Of a stretch of DNA of 64,000 nt, positions 1-14,300 are shown piece after piece. Within the stretch, counting starts at the first letter, position 1, and every line of letters starts with the position of its first letter. The notes below the pieces were generated by a model. The model did no database searches. It had not been told where the DNA came from and saw only the letters and a list, made by a program, of their open reading frames with translations. The position numbers were made by a program, and so were the translations under genes. The stretch is taken from positions 2,873,952 through 2,937,951 of the forward strand of contig PJRA01000005.1 in NCBI GenBank assembly GCA_016987375.1, read 5' to 3'. The stretch comes from Brachionus koreanus (lineage: Eukaryota > Rotifera > Eurotatoria > Ploima > Brachionidae).

Positions 1-477
1 TCCTTTTTTATATATGTAAATTTTAAAATTCTCTTTAAAAATAATATTACTTTATAAAATTATTATAATTTTTTTTATAAAATAATTTTAAATTAAAAAA
101 AACATGAAAAAATGCTTGGTGCTTCTAGTGTTAATCATTTATCAGCCTAAAAATATCAAATCTAGTTTATTTTTTTTTATAATTTTTTGTTATTTAAACA
201 AAAAATTTTATAATAAAAAAAAATTTTGAATAAACTAAAAAGTTGGACTAATTGGCAAACAACACAATAAAGTAGATAATGAAATTAAAAAATTTCTAAG
301 AAATCATCAGTTCTTTGTTTGAAATTATGTTTTAATGATCGTAAATTAAGTTAATTGTAATTTAACATTGAAATTTGATTTAAAGCAGAATAAAAATATT
401 GAAATGAAATGGAAGTGAAACTAGTATCTGATAAAAGATCAGATCAAATGAAGAAAAATAGCCAATGGGCTTTACGA

Positions 478-760
478 CTATAATAATAATAATATTAGCT
501 CCCAAATGCCGATATCTGAATTTGTCAAACTTTTTTTTTAATCCATTTATTGAAGTTTCAGAAATGACATAGTCCGGTAGCTAATTCCACGAAGATGCTA
601 TTCTGTTGGTCAGTAAGTTTTCTCTGGAGTATGACAAACAGAGCTTCGTTGATGGGTAATCTCTGGTCGGAACCTGACTTAAATCCGTAGAGACATCTTG
701 ATTAACAATACTCTATAAGCTGACAATTTGGCTATTAGAAGTACATCATCTCTTCTTCTA
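478..760 (-). mobile_element. Non-LTR retrotransposon 3' end (decayed)
   Basis: Read on the minus strand, this encodes the C-terminal tail typical of LINE-type reverse transcriptases: a stretch reading RENLLTNRIASSWN, then an in-frame TAG, then LPDYV, then SINGLKKKFDKFR. The family pattern is 'NRIVxxWNxLPDxVVxxxSxxxFKxxLD'. The element ends in an (AAT)n run at about 478-495, as expected for the 3' tail of a non-LTR element. It is 5'-truncated and has a stop in the WNxLP motif, so it is inactive. The clade (CR1, L2 or jockey-like) cannot be fixed from this fragment. Confidence 0.6.
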
Positions 761-931
761 GTTTCATGTGAAGAATTTCAATTTTTGTTTATCTTCTGAG
801 ATTATTTATGCGCCTATTTATTTCTTTTATTTGCAAAAAATTTCAAACTGTTATGTATTATTCAAGATATGATATCGCAATGCAGTCGCCTAAAGCTGTT
901 CAGAATTTGAAGGCATTTATGAGTTTAGAAA

Positions 932-1296
932 GAATTCCAGTTTTGTGAAATTTAGTACAATAGAACAGAACAAAAAGTTAAAAATTATTATTACTTTTCT
1001 TTTAAAAGTCAAAAGCAAGTTCTGTAAATACAACATGGTGCAACATTCATAGTTGCACTACTATGAACAATCTGGTAAAACTCTGCAATTTAGCATATTT
1101 TAAATTTTGAAAAATTTGGCTAAAGTGCATTTTGCAGAGATTTTGCACATCATTAGCAGACTTTTACTTTTGAAGTATGTTGCAGTTTGTTGCACTTACA
1201 GAACTAATTAAAAATCAAAAAAGTTATAAGCTTTGTAAGTATTAATTTTTTATCTATTTTTCTATTTTGGACCAAATTTCACAAAACCAAGAATTC
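932..1296. mobile_element. Non-autonomous inverted-repeat element (MITE-like), copy 1
   Basis: About 365 bp without coding potential. The outer ends are inverted copies sharing GTTTTGTGAAATTT (left near 940, right near 1273-1288). A second, inner pair of inverted sequences shares AGTTCTGTAA followed by a CAAC-rich stretch (left about 1018, right about 1195). Related copies lie in two introns of the ABCA gene. The nested inverted repeats and lack of an open frame suggest a non-autonomous DNA transposon. I could not define a target-site duplication. Confidence 0.55.
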
Positions 1297-3160
1297 CATT
1301 ATCAACCTGAATTTTAAATCTGCTTTCTCCATTTAAGATTGCTTTTTATGATGGAACAAATATGTTGTTTTCAATAATTAAGTAATTAAATCTTGCTTTT
1401 CAAGTTTTTTCAATAGTAAATAAAAGCTTTGTTTTTCTCTCTTATTCTTTACAAATATAAATCAAAATTCAAACTTTAAATGCTATCTTAAGAGAAGAAA
1501 TAGATCAAGTTTTTTAAAATCATGACTTATGTTTGCATCAAATGGATTTTAGATTTTTTTTTTAGGTTTATAAAAGCACACAACTGGTAACTTAAAGAAT
1601 TTTATAACATTTTTTCTGATAAAATATTTTGTAATGGAAAATTATAATTAAAAATTTGGTAATATTAGTTTATATTTCAAATAAAAACGGTTTAAATTTT
1701 GAAAAATTAAATAAATTTGCTTAATTAATTTTTAAATTTGATTCAAATAAATAGTTAAACTAAAAATTTGATTGATTCATTAGTAATTATATAGATATAT
1801 TAAACAATAAAAACAATTGAGTATATGAAAATATTTTGCAAAAATTTCTTTAACCTTGTTGAAACATCAAAAAAGCTTATCAAATTTTTGATATGTTTTC
1901 AAATGAAGTTTTTTTCACATTATTTGTCCAAAGCAAACACATCAAAAAGTTTATTTAGTGTTTACTAGATTTAAATTTAAATGCCCATTATACTTATCAA
2001 ATTATGGATTATAATAAGCTAAAATAACACCGATAATTTTTAGACAGCTTGTGGCTTTAAACTTGCTGTTCTTAAAATATCAAAATTCAAAACTCCAAAT
2101 GTAACTATTCGATACATATTTACCCAAAAAATCAGGTTAATCTTTAAATTAAAAAATAATTGTGACAAATTTTAAAGCATGTCTTTAATTCAAAAATAAT
2201 TTTGAGTCTAAAGTTTTAATTAAAATCAATAAAAATTGAAACTCAAACCCTTTTTTTGTTTTCGCTATCTATTATTACATTTAGGCATGATTTTCCTAAA
2301 TTATTTATTAAATCATATTTTTATCAAAGGGTGAATACCAAGATTAACCACACATATCAAATCTCGCATTTTCATTATCAATTTCAAAGTCAGAATTTAT
2401 TTCCTTTCGAACCATTGATCCTCTTTTCCTTGTTTAAACAAATATAAAACAAAACTAAATAGAAAAGTTCGTCATGATCCTCCTATAAAAGCTGATCACT
2501 AACCAAAAATAAAAATTCGAATTTAAATTAGAAAAAAAAACATTAAATATTCGAAAATTTAATTAGTCTCAAGTTTTTTTTTTTTTAATTAAGAATTATT
2601 TGTTTGATATCTTACATAAATGAGCTAGTAATTGTCTATTGGTGAGTTTTGTTAATTAAACAAGTAAATATGTATTCAATTTAAAATGAAATTTTTACTT
2701 GGCTATTCAAACTTGAAAAAATTTAAAATTCTATTTTAAGATATTAAAGTATTTTTTTTTATATTTTATTAATTTAGATTATGAAAAGATGAATTATGTA
2801 TTAGATACTTTAGGTATCATTCACCTGTTCAATAATAGGTGTCACTTTAAGTCTCATTTTCAAATTGCCTTTTATTTGAAATAAAGACATAAGTAAATTT
2901 TCTAATTTAAAATCAATAAAACTTTCTTTTTTGAATAATTCTTATAAAGATAATTAAAACCCACGGCTTAAAATCATAACTCTATTACGAAACCATAATT
3001 AGTCAGACACAAATGCTTTTAGTCTCTTCTTTTTTCGACAAAAACATCTCTTCTAAATTGGGGATTTTTAATAAATTTATTTAAAAATAAAGCTTTAGAT
3101 TACAAAAAAGACATTGCTAAGTCATCGAGTAAATATTTTTAACATTTTTTTTGTTCAAAT

Positions 3161-6100
3161 ATGACTTTATGGACCCAACTATGGTTACTAGTAAAAAAAA
3201 ATATTCTATTACGAAGAAGACAGCCGGTAAATTGAATTTATAGATACATTTTCAACTTCTTATTGATAAATTTATCTAAAGGTGACAATTGTGGTTGAGT
3301 TTATTTGGCCCATTATTATATTACTAATAGTGGCAGCAATCAAACAAACAAGTCCGCCTTCAATTAAAGGACCTTGTATATTTTAAAGATATTTTTGAAA
3401 ATTAATTATCTCAATCTCTCTATTGAAGGTTATTACGAGCCATTAGAGCTTCCAAATGGAGACTTTTTGTCGTTTATGAAAAGTTTTGTCTGTATGCTAG
3501 ACCATAAGTGCTTTGAAACTTCACGTCTAAATGCAGCCGAGCCCTTAAACAACTCGTAATAATAACATTCTAAAATTTTAAAATAAATAATTGAAAATTA
3601 AAATTAAGTATTGCTCCCTTATATGAAATAGTTGTTAGCAATGATAATAGCTATGAAAATGTGGCAGTTTTATTAGAAAATTTAAAAAATGCTTTATATG
3701 ATGTAGACGATTTAAGAAACGAGCCGATTGTTCTCAAAATTCAAAGTAATTTTTCTAAAATATTTTAAGTAAAGTTTAATTTTTATGCACATAGATGGTT
3801 CAATATCGATAAATGATTTTTTAAATGACACAAGAGAATTCAAAAAAGTTCTATTCAAATATGGACTGAGTGATGAAATAAGCGACTCGTTTTTGAACTC
3901 CAAAATAAAGATAATTGAGGTGAAATAATTTTATAAAATAGTAAAATTTTTAAAATATATTAATAATTAAATTTAGATATACAAGTTTTTAAATTTTTCA
4001 AGTAGTATTAAAGAAAAAAACCTTTGTGATCCTGTTACAGCTATGAATTATGTAAAAGCGAGTGATTATTTTTATCAGGATCCCATTTATTTGGACATTG
4101 AATCTGCTCAATTATTGAAAAATTTTAGCCAAGAAGAAAATTCAAATTATAATCTGGCAAATTTAATCTGTCAATTACCTAAACGAAAGCTTATTAATGA
4201 TGCAGACATGTTATCCAAACAAATAAATGTTTCGTTTTTATCTAACTATGTTAGTTGACTAATGAATTAATCATTCGTTTTGAATAATTTTTTATTTTAA
4301 AGAGTGATTCCATCATTGATTTTTTCACAAGTTCAAAATTCAATGAGACAATTTACTACTTAACAAGATATTTTACATCTGGACAATCTTTTGGCCAAGA
4401 TTTAAGTCTCTTTGGAAAATTTTCAGACTTAGGCCAAATAAAAACAACTATCATAAGTGGTTTAAAGCTTTTAGATTTCATAGAAAAATACAATGAACAA
4501 ATTTTATTGTATGTATGAATATTAATTTTATTAATCATACAAAGATTAAAAAAAAACTTTCACTTAGACATAAAAATGACAATCTTTATTTAAATGAGGT
4601 ATTTTTTTCTGAATTTGCTTATTTCTCCAAAAATATTTTCGTATTGAAAGTTTTTATTTTTATTTTTGAGTGATTTAAAAATTTTAAAACAAAATATGTA
4701 AAAACATTTTAATTCTCTAAGTGCCAAAAAAGTTACTGAAGACTTTGCACCCGTGTTTGACACAATCAATGAATTTAAGCAATTTGAAATAATTTTGGAT
4801 TTCACTATTTCGGTTAATAAACTTTTGAGCAAAATGAATAGATTGTTTACCATAAGATCGATGTTTGGCACTGGAGTGATTGATTTCTATCAAATGAAAC
4901 TTGATTCAAATGCATACATGTCAAGTTATGAACTTCAACGGGCTAACATAAATTTTCAAAAGGTATTTTTTTAAAATATGATTTCAATTAATTTTAAATT
5001 TTTTTCCAAGTCAATCCAATTTTTTTTTAAACTGGAAACAAACTCTTACGAAGCTGTATGCTACAGTCCAAAAATTACATCACTACTTTCCAATGATTTT
5101 CCTAGAGATATTCAATCTAATTTAGAGTACAACTTGGATAAATATTGTTCAGAAATGAACTACGCACCGGTTAAACAGACTGCTGATATAATTTTATCAC
5201 AATTTGATTTACTTAAAGTAAAATAATTGTTTTAAATATTTTCTTAATTTTCTAACTAAGTTTTCTATAAAAAGCTTTTTAATGATGTAAAATATAAACT
5301 TCCCGAGAATGAACTTGACGAATTTTTAAAACTATCCTCAAAATTAGCAAGCTTAAATTTTAACCAAATAAATCCTGTAGATGCTGAGGGTTTGATGTAC
5401 GCATTTAATACTCTCAATGCTGCGTTTGAATTTGTGGAAGATTTTCTCCGCGACACTTCAAAACTTAATCTAAAAAAGTTAGTATTTTTGAAAATTTTTT
5501 CAAAAAAAATTTTGATTTTTTTTTGTTTAGTTTTTATTATCTGACTAAAAAATTGATTCAAACATTTGCACCAAATTTTCTGACTATAAGAGAATGGCTC
5601 TATATTGATACACTTGTACCTGTTTTGTTGCCAACAATTGAAACATCGACAATAGTTCAGGCATTTCAAGGTGGCAGGTTGAATACAGAAATTTACAATG
5701 TGTCAAAACGATCTATTGAGAACGGAATAGATTTGTCTACTTTACTTACTCTATTCGCAAACAAACCTGATTCTAGTCTTAGAGTATTTGATGCTTTAAC
5801 TGGACGTCAGGGAATACCTCCAGGTTTTTATTATTAAATTAAATTTGTTTATTTTTAATATTAAATTTTTCTCTAGGACTTTCATCTGGTTCTAGCTCTT
5901 TCTCAATTTTAGACTTTATTAATTCTCCAGGATCAGCAGCTTCATTAGCTCCCTTACTCTCATTTTTACCAATTGAACAGTTATTTCCTGGAATAGATAA
6001 ACAAGTTGTTATTGGCGCTTTATCAAGTACACCACAAATTGCAGATATTGTACAGACTTTTATAAATTTCAAAATTCCAATTACTACAGTAACTTTTTAA

Positions 6101-9100
6101 TAAGCTAATTATTATTATTATTATTATTATTGATTGTAATCTTTTAGTCAACGAAACCAGAAACTGTGTTGTATGAATGGTCCGAATTTGTCGGTGAAAT
6201 TAGAGAGCAAACTCTAAATATCATTCAAATATTAACAAATGTAAAATTGATAAAACCAGTTGATTCCAAAATTATACAGTCAGTTCTATCAGCAAATATA
6301 GAAACTATTGCTAATCCTGATGTTGTTGGAAAGTAAATAAAAAATTTTAATTAAATCTAAGCAAAAATGCCAAAATCTACTCGTGTTTTAAAATCTTTCA
6401 CATAGATTTTTTTTTAAATTATTTATTCATTTATCTTTTTGCCTTTTTAAATAATTTAAGCTAAACATCATTTAGAATATGATTTTTAAATTGAATGAAG
6501 TAATTTTAAACGAAGAATTAAATAATTCAATAATAAATTATATGAATAAGTTTAATAAATTAAAATATTTCTAATAAAAAATAAATAGCTTTACTTTTAA
6601 TTTTATCTATCTTTTCTAAATAACTTAAAATTTTCTTTACGATTTTTGATGGTTTATTTGAAAAGAGCATAAAGAATGAGTTTAACAATTTAAGTTAAAT
6701 TGTAGTCATACAACTTTACAGAAAAAAAAATTATACAGAAAAATTTTAGTTATTTAAATATTAGATTGTTGACTATTAAGGAATAAAATTTTAGAATTCT
6801 CTTATAAATTTTTAATTTATAATTTAAACGTTTAAATTTGTCTTTAACAAAATAGAAAAGCAATGAATCAGACAAGGCATTTGATTTTTTCTAATTAATT
6901 ATTCTAAGAAAGTAAACATAGTTCCCATTGAAAAATTTAAAACATCAATTAAATTTTATTTTTTAAATTTTTTAATTAAAAAAAACACAATTTTAGTTTT
7001 ACATGTACCTTTTTGTCACAAACGTTTTGTTGATATTCAGAAAAAATCTTCACTTTTTGATAAAAAAATAAAATGAATTTAAAAAAAACGACAAATTGAA
7101 ACTTCAATTGATGTATCTTTTCAATCTAAAACAAATTTTTATATTTTTAGGAAACGAGATCAATAAACAAATAAAATATATTAATTTATATCATGATGTT
7201 TTATTTCTTGTAATTTTTTTACATAAAAAATATTATTATTAAAAAAGGTGCAAAAAAGTAAATTACACTATTCTGCAATATATTTTATTTTAGTTTATGA
7301 AAAAAGGAATAATTTTTGTTTTTTGTATTAGTATTTCACATAAATTTTAAACTTCTTTTCCGACCGTGCTTTTAAGAGCTCATTTCAAATTTCATTTCTG
7401 TTCAGTAAAATCTTTAAATAATAGTAATTATCCATTTTCTATTCTAGTGGATAATGCTGAGGGGCTGAATTCTTTTATAAGTTACTTTTTGAGCGAAAAT
7501 TAATTTTTTTTTTGAAAGTCTCATCCTTAAAGTTAAAATTGTTAAATTTGCAATGTGAAATTTTAGTACAAAAATTACAGTACCAAAAGAAAAAACGATA
7601 TATTTTTTTTTCTAATTGCACAAAAATAGTTCTGTAAACAGTACAATGTTGTACAAATTTGTACAAACGAATTTTAAGCTCTGCAAAAACTGTGTAATTT
7701 AGTGCAAATTTTATCTAATGTTTTTTAATGATGTGCATTTTATAGAAAATGAAATTTTTTATAAAGTTCAATATTGTGGTTAAATTTTAAATAAGATTAA
7801 TATAATTCCTAATCAATTTTATTCATCATTAAAACTATTGAAATTTTCTTAATATAAGCTTTTTGTAAATTTTATTTATTTTAATTTAATCCAAGACTTG
7901 TGTTGGCATGTCACGGTTTTAATGTTTGGGGAGCTGTGCAGCCAGATCTAAAAGAAATGAGAAATTCAATTAGTTCAATATCACTAATAATAGATATTGC
8001 TTATTTAGCTGTAAACACAACTTTGCAACTTGTTCAAGATGATGGTGTTGTGTTCAAATGCTCAAATGATATATTTATGGACTATTTTGGTTTAACTAAG
8101 CGATTAAATTTATTAGATACTGCAGCGAAAGTATGAAATCTTTAAAATAAATATATTGTTTAATAATTTAACTAAAAGATCAAACAATTGATACTAAACC
8201 AACAAACTGCAAATAGCCTTGGTCCTAATCCAAAATTAAACTGTATGCAGATTGATTCTATTTATACAAAATCATTGCAACTAGAACAAGAATTGAAAAA
8301 AGACACATCTGGCATAATTGTGAAAAAATTAAATTGTTTTAAAAATTCAATTTTTCTACCATATGAAACGTAATTAATTAACTTTTAATAAAATGAATTA
8401 ATTAGCTTAATTATTTTTAAGAATTTTAAAAAATTTTCAAGTCATTTTCGACGTAGCATCGTCAAACACTGACACTATAAAAATTTTGAGCACTCAACTG
8501 AATAAGATAGCCGATTTGGCCAAAGTTTTAAAATGGGTTAGCGAATTTTTTCAAACAGATTCTAGTAGTAGTATTGGATCACTTACTTTATTGGTTAGTT
8601 TATCTCTTTTGTCTTTAGTTGTTTTAGATGTAGAAATAAAATTTAAATAATTTAAAATTTTAAGGAAAATCCAGATCTATTATCAGATTTGATAAAAATA
8701 TTTCCATCAATGATTGAAGATTTGAATGCCATGGGTTCATCGTTGATAAATTTGCAAAAGCTTCAAGATGGTCTTGATTTTAATAGCTTGCAGGGCTCAA
8801 ACAATATGCTCAGTATTCTTGATTCATTGAAGTTTTATGAAGATGACATCGAAGAAGCTAACAAAGCGTATGAACTTAAATTTTGGAAAAAATTACTAAA
8901 TAATTATTTTTAGATTAACAAAATTTTGGCGCAAATATTTTGATATTATTACTAAGAGTAGCTATTCATCTTTGTTGTATGATATTCAAAAGGGAATCGA
9001 ATCATTGAGCAATTTAGTTCAATTTTTCAACAAAAATTTTAATGGAGGTTTTATTTTTAAGCACAAAAATTAGAATTAAAATTTTTCTAAATATTTTTTA

Positions 9101-11308
9101 AGTCAAAGTAAATCAAGTGTTCTCGGACTATACAACCATTGAAGATTATCTTCGAAATAATTATGGTTTGACCAAAGGCCAAACAAAAGCGATAGGAGAG
9201 TCATTTTTATATTACGACCCTCAAGTAATTTCAATGCTACTTTAAATTTTATTCTTTATTTAACTAATAAACAAAAGAAAATTTATGACGCTTACTTGAA
9301 TTCAAATAATATATATTGCGATCCAAATCGTTTGAAAGAATTTATTTTGGTCAAGAATAAGAACTTTGTTGTTATTCCAAATCCAAATAAGATACCTAAT
9401 TTTTGGGAAATTTCGTCAAAATTTTTGTGTAATGCAGATCGCAGTTCTTTATCAGAAATAGGCACAACATTTACCAAGTATTTTACTCTTCCTGATAATG
9501 TGAGAGAGGTAAGCTATTTGATTTGATTTTATATCAATATTAGACAATTATTCTGCTTAAGATATTTGAAAATGATGCATCAATTCTACAAAAACTAACA
9601 AAAAATAGCTCTATATTTGACAATCTTAATTTTACAACTTCACAAGTTTTGAATTCAAATTCAATGACCAAACTAAATGACCTGTTTGATATATTTTCCG
9701 ATTTCAAGACAGATACATCTGTGCCAAGTAAATTAGATTATTTTTCTAATTTCTTTTAGAAAAATTTCCATTTAGACTTACCGGATTTATTTGGCAAAGC
9801 TCTATGTGGTCCAAAATTTAATTTGCGTTTGGAAGATTTTGGCTATTCGATAAAACCGATTATTTACGAAGAGCCTAATTCAAATACCGAACTTAAAGAC
9901 AGCTTGGAAAAAAGTCTAAATAGAATTTATAAAAATAAAAGGGTATTAGAAAATGAATACCAGTTCAAAAGTGCTTATTGCAAAAATCTGTATAACGAAA
10001 TGAGAAATGTTGGAGGCTATATCATTGGTAATCTAATTACTCCTTTAATATTTGGAAAAATATTGTACACACCTAAAACAAATCTCACATATCAAATTAT
10101 ACAAAAAGTAATCAACTTTAATTTTTTAACTTATATTTAGAATTATTATTGAGCTTGACGATATAAGTTTAACTATTAATTTTTGTTTGAAAGATGACTT
10201 TTTTTCACTCTAATTTACATGGAAACATTTGTTAATAGTATTTATTCTATAAATAAAATAAAGTAATGCAGCGTTTTGTGCTTTTACCACAATTTAAGTT
10301 AAATATTGTAAATTTTCGTCAATTTACAAAATTAAAAAACCTAAATAATTTTTTTAAATTAAGAAAAATTTACTTTATTTTTCTAAATTATTGTAAATTT
10401 TAAACAAAAAGTGGAACATCACTGAAATCACTCGTTTTAATTGTCTTTAAGTTTATTAGATGTCATAACTATATAAAAAAATTTATCACCAGTATTCTAT
10501 AAACTAAGCATCTACGCTTAACTAACAAATAATTATTTTTCAATTTTTCTAAAATTTAAGTTTAATGAAACCTTTCTGCAATTTGATCAATTGAATAGAG
10601 TATTGAAATCATTCTCAGATGGTTTAAGTCAATTTGACGATTTAAAAAAGTTAACAGCAAATTTATCAGTAATTTTTATTTTTTGAAAATTTAATTAAAT
10701 AAATCAATATTAATTTTTTTAAAGATTTTACTTGACAATCCATTTTATCAAGATTTTATTCAACTTTTTTTGCTTCAAGATTCAACTCTTACATTAAGTG
10801 ACATAAGAATGTTTTTGGTCACTTTAGAAAATGTGACTGCCATGAATGATGATTGGAGTTACACTAGCAGTCTGGTGAGCTCAATGAAAGACGCATTTTC
10901 TTGTTTTGATACCGATCGATTTGTTTCGTTTGAAAATGAAGCTGAACTTGAAAGAGAAGCTTTCAAATTTTTTAACAATGGAACTCTTTTGATGGGTCTA
11001 GTCTTTGAAAACACCGAAAAATCTGATAAAGAAATACCACCCAATTTTTCAGTAAAGATTCGAACAAATGCAGACAATGTGCCTGAAACTTATATTCTCA
11101 GACCTTGGTTATGGGTTCCGGGGCCAGCGGACAATCTTTTTATGGATCTTAGATATATGAGAGGATTTATTCAAATTCAAAATTTAGTTGAACGCTCTAT
11201 TCTGAAATTTATAATGGAAAAAAAAGATAAGGGTAGAAACCAAGTTAATAAAAATCTACCATTAATATATTTAAATCAATTTCCTCATCCAAAATACAAA
11301 AAAGAAGA
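3161..11308 (+). other. ABCA exons 1-25: N-terminus, TM1 and extracellular domain 1
   Basis: Exons: 3161-3226, 3282-3375, 3429-3555, 3609-3745, 3795-3919, 3977-4249, 4303-4508, 4722-4962, 5011-5217, 5275-5477, 5531-5823, 5877-6088, 6148-6332, 7896-8130, 8179-8369, 8422-8593, 8665-8867, 8914-9047, 9103-9224, 9278-9508, 9562-9727, 9776-10107, 10561-10668, 10725-11308 (24 exons as listed; the 25th, 11360-11480, starts TMD1). TM1 is in exon 2 ([17 protein letters not shown]). The extracellular part then runs to about residue 1615. The ABCA1-like membrane-proximal end is clear: [13 protein letters not shown] at about 10030-10080 and [19 protein letters not shown] at about 11110-11170. The first ~1200 residues of this domain have little recognisable similarity by eye and are rich in Asn, Lys, Ser and Leu. 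The long intron 6333-7895 contains a transposon relic. Confidence 0.8.
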
Positions 11309-14300
11309 GTAAAATTCTAAATAGATTTAATTTTTTAATATAAAGCTTTATTTTTGAAGTAATACCGCGTCTTATGTTAACTATTTTATCTTACCAATAA
11401 TTATTACTTTAACATGGAGCGGAAATATTGGTCTAGCAATCCGAAATTTAGTTAGAGACAAAGAAAAATTTGTTGAAGAAGTAAATTTTAAATGTTTTTA
11501 TTTGATAGAATAATATGAAATAATTTTTTTTAAAGACTATGAGGGCTATGGGTCTTCGTTCAGGTATCAATTGGTTAGCTTGGTTTTCTACGACATATCT
11601 AACCTCGATGATTGTATCCATATTTCTAACATTTATTCTAAAATATGGCGGCATATATCCAGCATCGAATTTTGGTCTCATCTATTTGGCTTTAATTTCC
11701 TTTTCATTTTCCGCAATTATGTTAAGCTTTTTTGTTGCCTCGTTTTTCAACAAGACTAATTTGGCTTCATTAATTGGAATATTGTCTTATTTTATTTCAT
11801 ATCTACCATTTATTTTGGTCATGTCACTCAAATATGAAATTTCGTTTGGAGTCAAGTTTATTCTTTGTTTGTTTGCAGCAACTGGTTTTGGATATTCGTC
11901 TTTATACATTTCATGGTATGAACAACAAGGAAAAGGTCTTCAGTTTGAAGATGTCTGGAAAAGTCCAATTACAAATGACTCGATGAATTTCGGCTATTCA
12001 ATTTTAATTTTAATATTGGACGGAATTGTTTATGGACTATTGGGTTGGTATGTTAAAAAAGTATTTCCTGGTCGCTATGGCGCTACTCAACCATGGTATT
12101 TCATTTTTACGCCAAAATACTGGAAATCATCAATATTGTGCAAATTTTGTTTTGAAAAAAAAATTGATAAAAAAGAAATTTTCAATAAAGACGGATCGAT
12201 AAAAGATAACCAAAAATGTAAATTTTTTCCATCTTAGAAATGTTAATAATTTCTCATTATTTAAATAATTAACTTTAATATTAAGTCCTTTAAATTATTT
12301 TGTATAATTAAATAAAATTTAATTATTGTTTTAGTTAGAGATAGATACATAGAAGACGAACCAACAAAAATACCAGTTGGTATATCAATTAGAAAATTAA
12401 CAAGAAAATTCAAAGAAAAAGTGGTTGTTAATAATTTGTCACTTAATTTCTATGAAGGACAAATAACATCTTTGCTAGGACACAATGGTGCTGGTAAAAG
12501 CACGACAATGTAATAAATCCTATGATAAAATAAAATTCTCAATAAAAATTTTTTCTATTTTAGAAACATATTAACGGGAATTTATGTGCCAACAAGTGGA
12601 ACAGCCTTAATAAATGGAAATGATGTGCGATATGAGTATGATTTGATAAAAAAAAATATTGGAATTTGTCCACAGCATGACACATTGTTTGAATTGTAAG
12701 TTATCCAAATGAATAAGTCATTTTATTCTTAATTTAAAACTTTTACTTTTCGATTTTGTGATATTTGATACAAAATAAAAGAATAGAACAAAAACTGATG
12801 CTAACTTTTTTTCCTAAAGGTTTTTCATTAGTTCTGTAAATGCAATATAGTGTAATTATAAAAGTTGCATCAATTGAAGTCTGCTGATGATATGCAATGC
12901 CTAATTTCTCCAACTTGAAATTATGCTAAACTTTTAGAGCTTTACCAGAATTTGGCTAATAATAAAACTATGAATGTCGCACCATATTAAATAAAATGAA
13001 CTTGATTTAGAAAAAAAAATTTAAAATTCTGTTCTGTTTTGTACTAAATTTCACAAAACCTAGCATTTATTTATTTTGGGCAAAATTTTTCATTTTTCTA
13101 GTATGACCGTAAAAGAACACTTGGAATTTTATGGAATTTTAAAAGGAAATCTTCAAGGAAAAGAATTAAAAGAAGAAATAGATGAGTAATCAAATTGATT
13201 GAACTAAAGAAATATTTTAAACAAAATTTTATTTAAGTATGGTTGTTAGAATGGGTTTAACCAATTATCTAAATGCTTATGCATCAAATTTATCGGGCGG
13301 CTTACGTCGTAGACTAGAAGTCGGCATAGCATTTGTATCCGGCTCAAAAACTGTTATCTTGGATGAACCGACATCTGGAGTTGACCCATACAATCGAATG
13401 AAAATTTGGGACATAATCCTGGAATTTCGGGCGGGACGAACCATTGTTCTTACTACTCATTATCTTGAAGAAGCTGATGTTTTAAGTGACCGTATTGCCA
13501 TTATTCACCAAGTAAAAATACTTTTAAATTATTCATACAAAAATATAATAGAATATTTTTTTTCAAGGGAAAACTTCAATGCTGCGGTTCTTCATTATTT
13601 TTGAAGAATAAATTCGGCAGTGGTTACATTCTAACAGTTGACAAAATTTCATTAACACCTTCATTAGCATCCAAAGGACCTAAAAGTAAAACTAAATCTA
13701 TCAGTAATAAAAATAAAAATTTTAATTCAAGAACAAATGCTAGCCGAATCAAAAGCTTTATCTACCGAAAGAATATGTGAATTTATTCAAAAAAGAATAT
13801 CTGGTGCTGTGCTCACACGTCAATTAAACAATACATTGAATTTCACGCTTCCCTATTCCCAAAAGACAAACTTCAAGCATTTTTTCAATTCTTTAGACAG
13901 GAATAAAAAAAATTTAGAAATATCCAGCTATGGAATTTCGGATACAACTTTGGAAGAAATATTTCTACTCTTGACTACTAGAGATGAAAATGGTGATTTA
14001 AATCCTTCATTGAATGCTACGAATCGTTTGGCTGAAACCGTAAAAAATGGCTCAGATAATAAGCTTTCTACAACAATTGATAGTGACTTGGATAGTGGTT
14101 TTGCCATTGAAATGGGCAGTCTAGATAACACTTTAGGTATTAAAAAGAAATTTATCAAAAATATTAAAAACTTTTTTATTCTAAGACAAAACTGTGCATA
14201 AAAATCCAAACGCCACATTAAATTCTTCAATGGAAACAATATCTTATTTTACAAATGCTACTGTTCCTGTACGATATTCTAAAATAGATGGAAACAAATT

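Larger units (their letters stand above)
1..3160. other. Gene-free 5' flank
   Basis: A+T-rich sequence with no open frame that resembles a protein family. The only structure I can support is a non-LTR retrotransposon relic (about 478-760) and a small inverted-repeat element (932-1296), listed separately. The small open frame at 2256-2447 is low-complexity and looks like chance. The promoter of the ABCA gene that starts at 3161 must lie here or in an unseen 5' exon, but I see no convincing TATA box. Confidence 0.6.

Noticed and set aside
4568..4598. A 31-nt candidate ABCA exon with splice-like ends, in frame with the preceding exon
   Set aside because: Including it shifts the frame of the next exon at 4722. 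Splicing 4508 directly to 4722 keeps the frame.
5265..5669. 134-codon minus-strand frame
   Set aside because: Antisense to two confirmed ABCA exons and the intron between them, with no family similarity.
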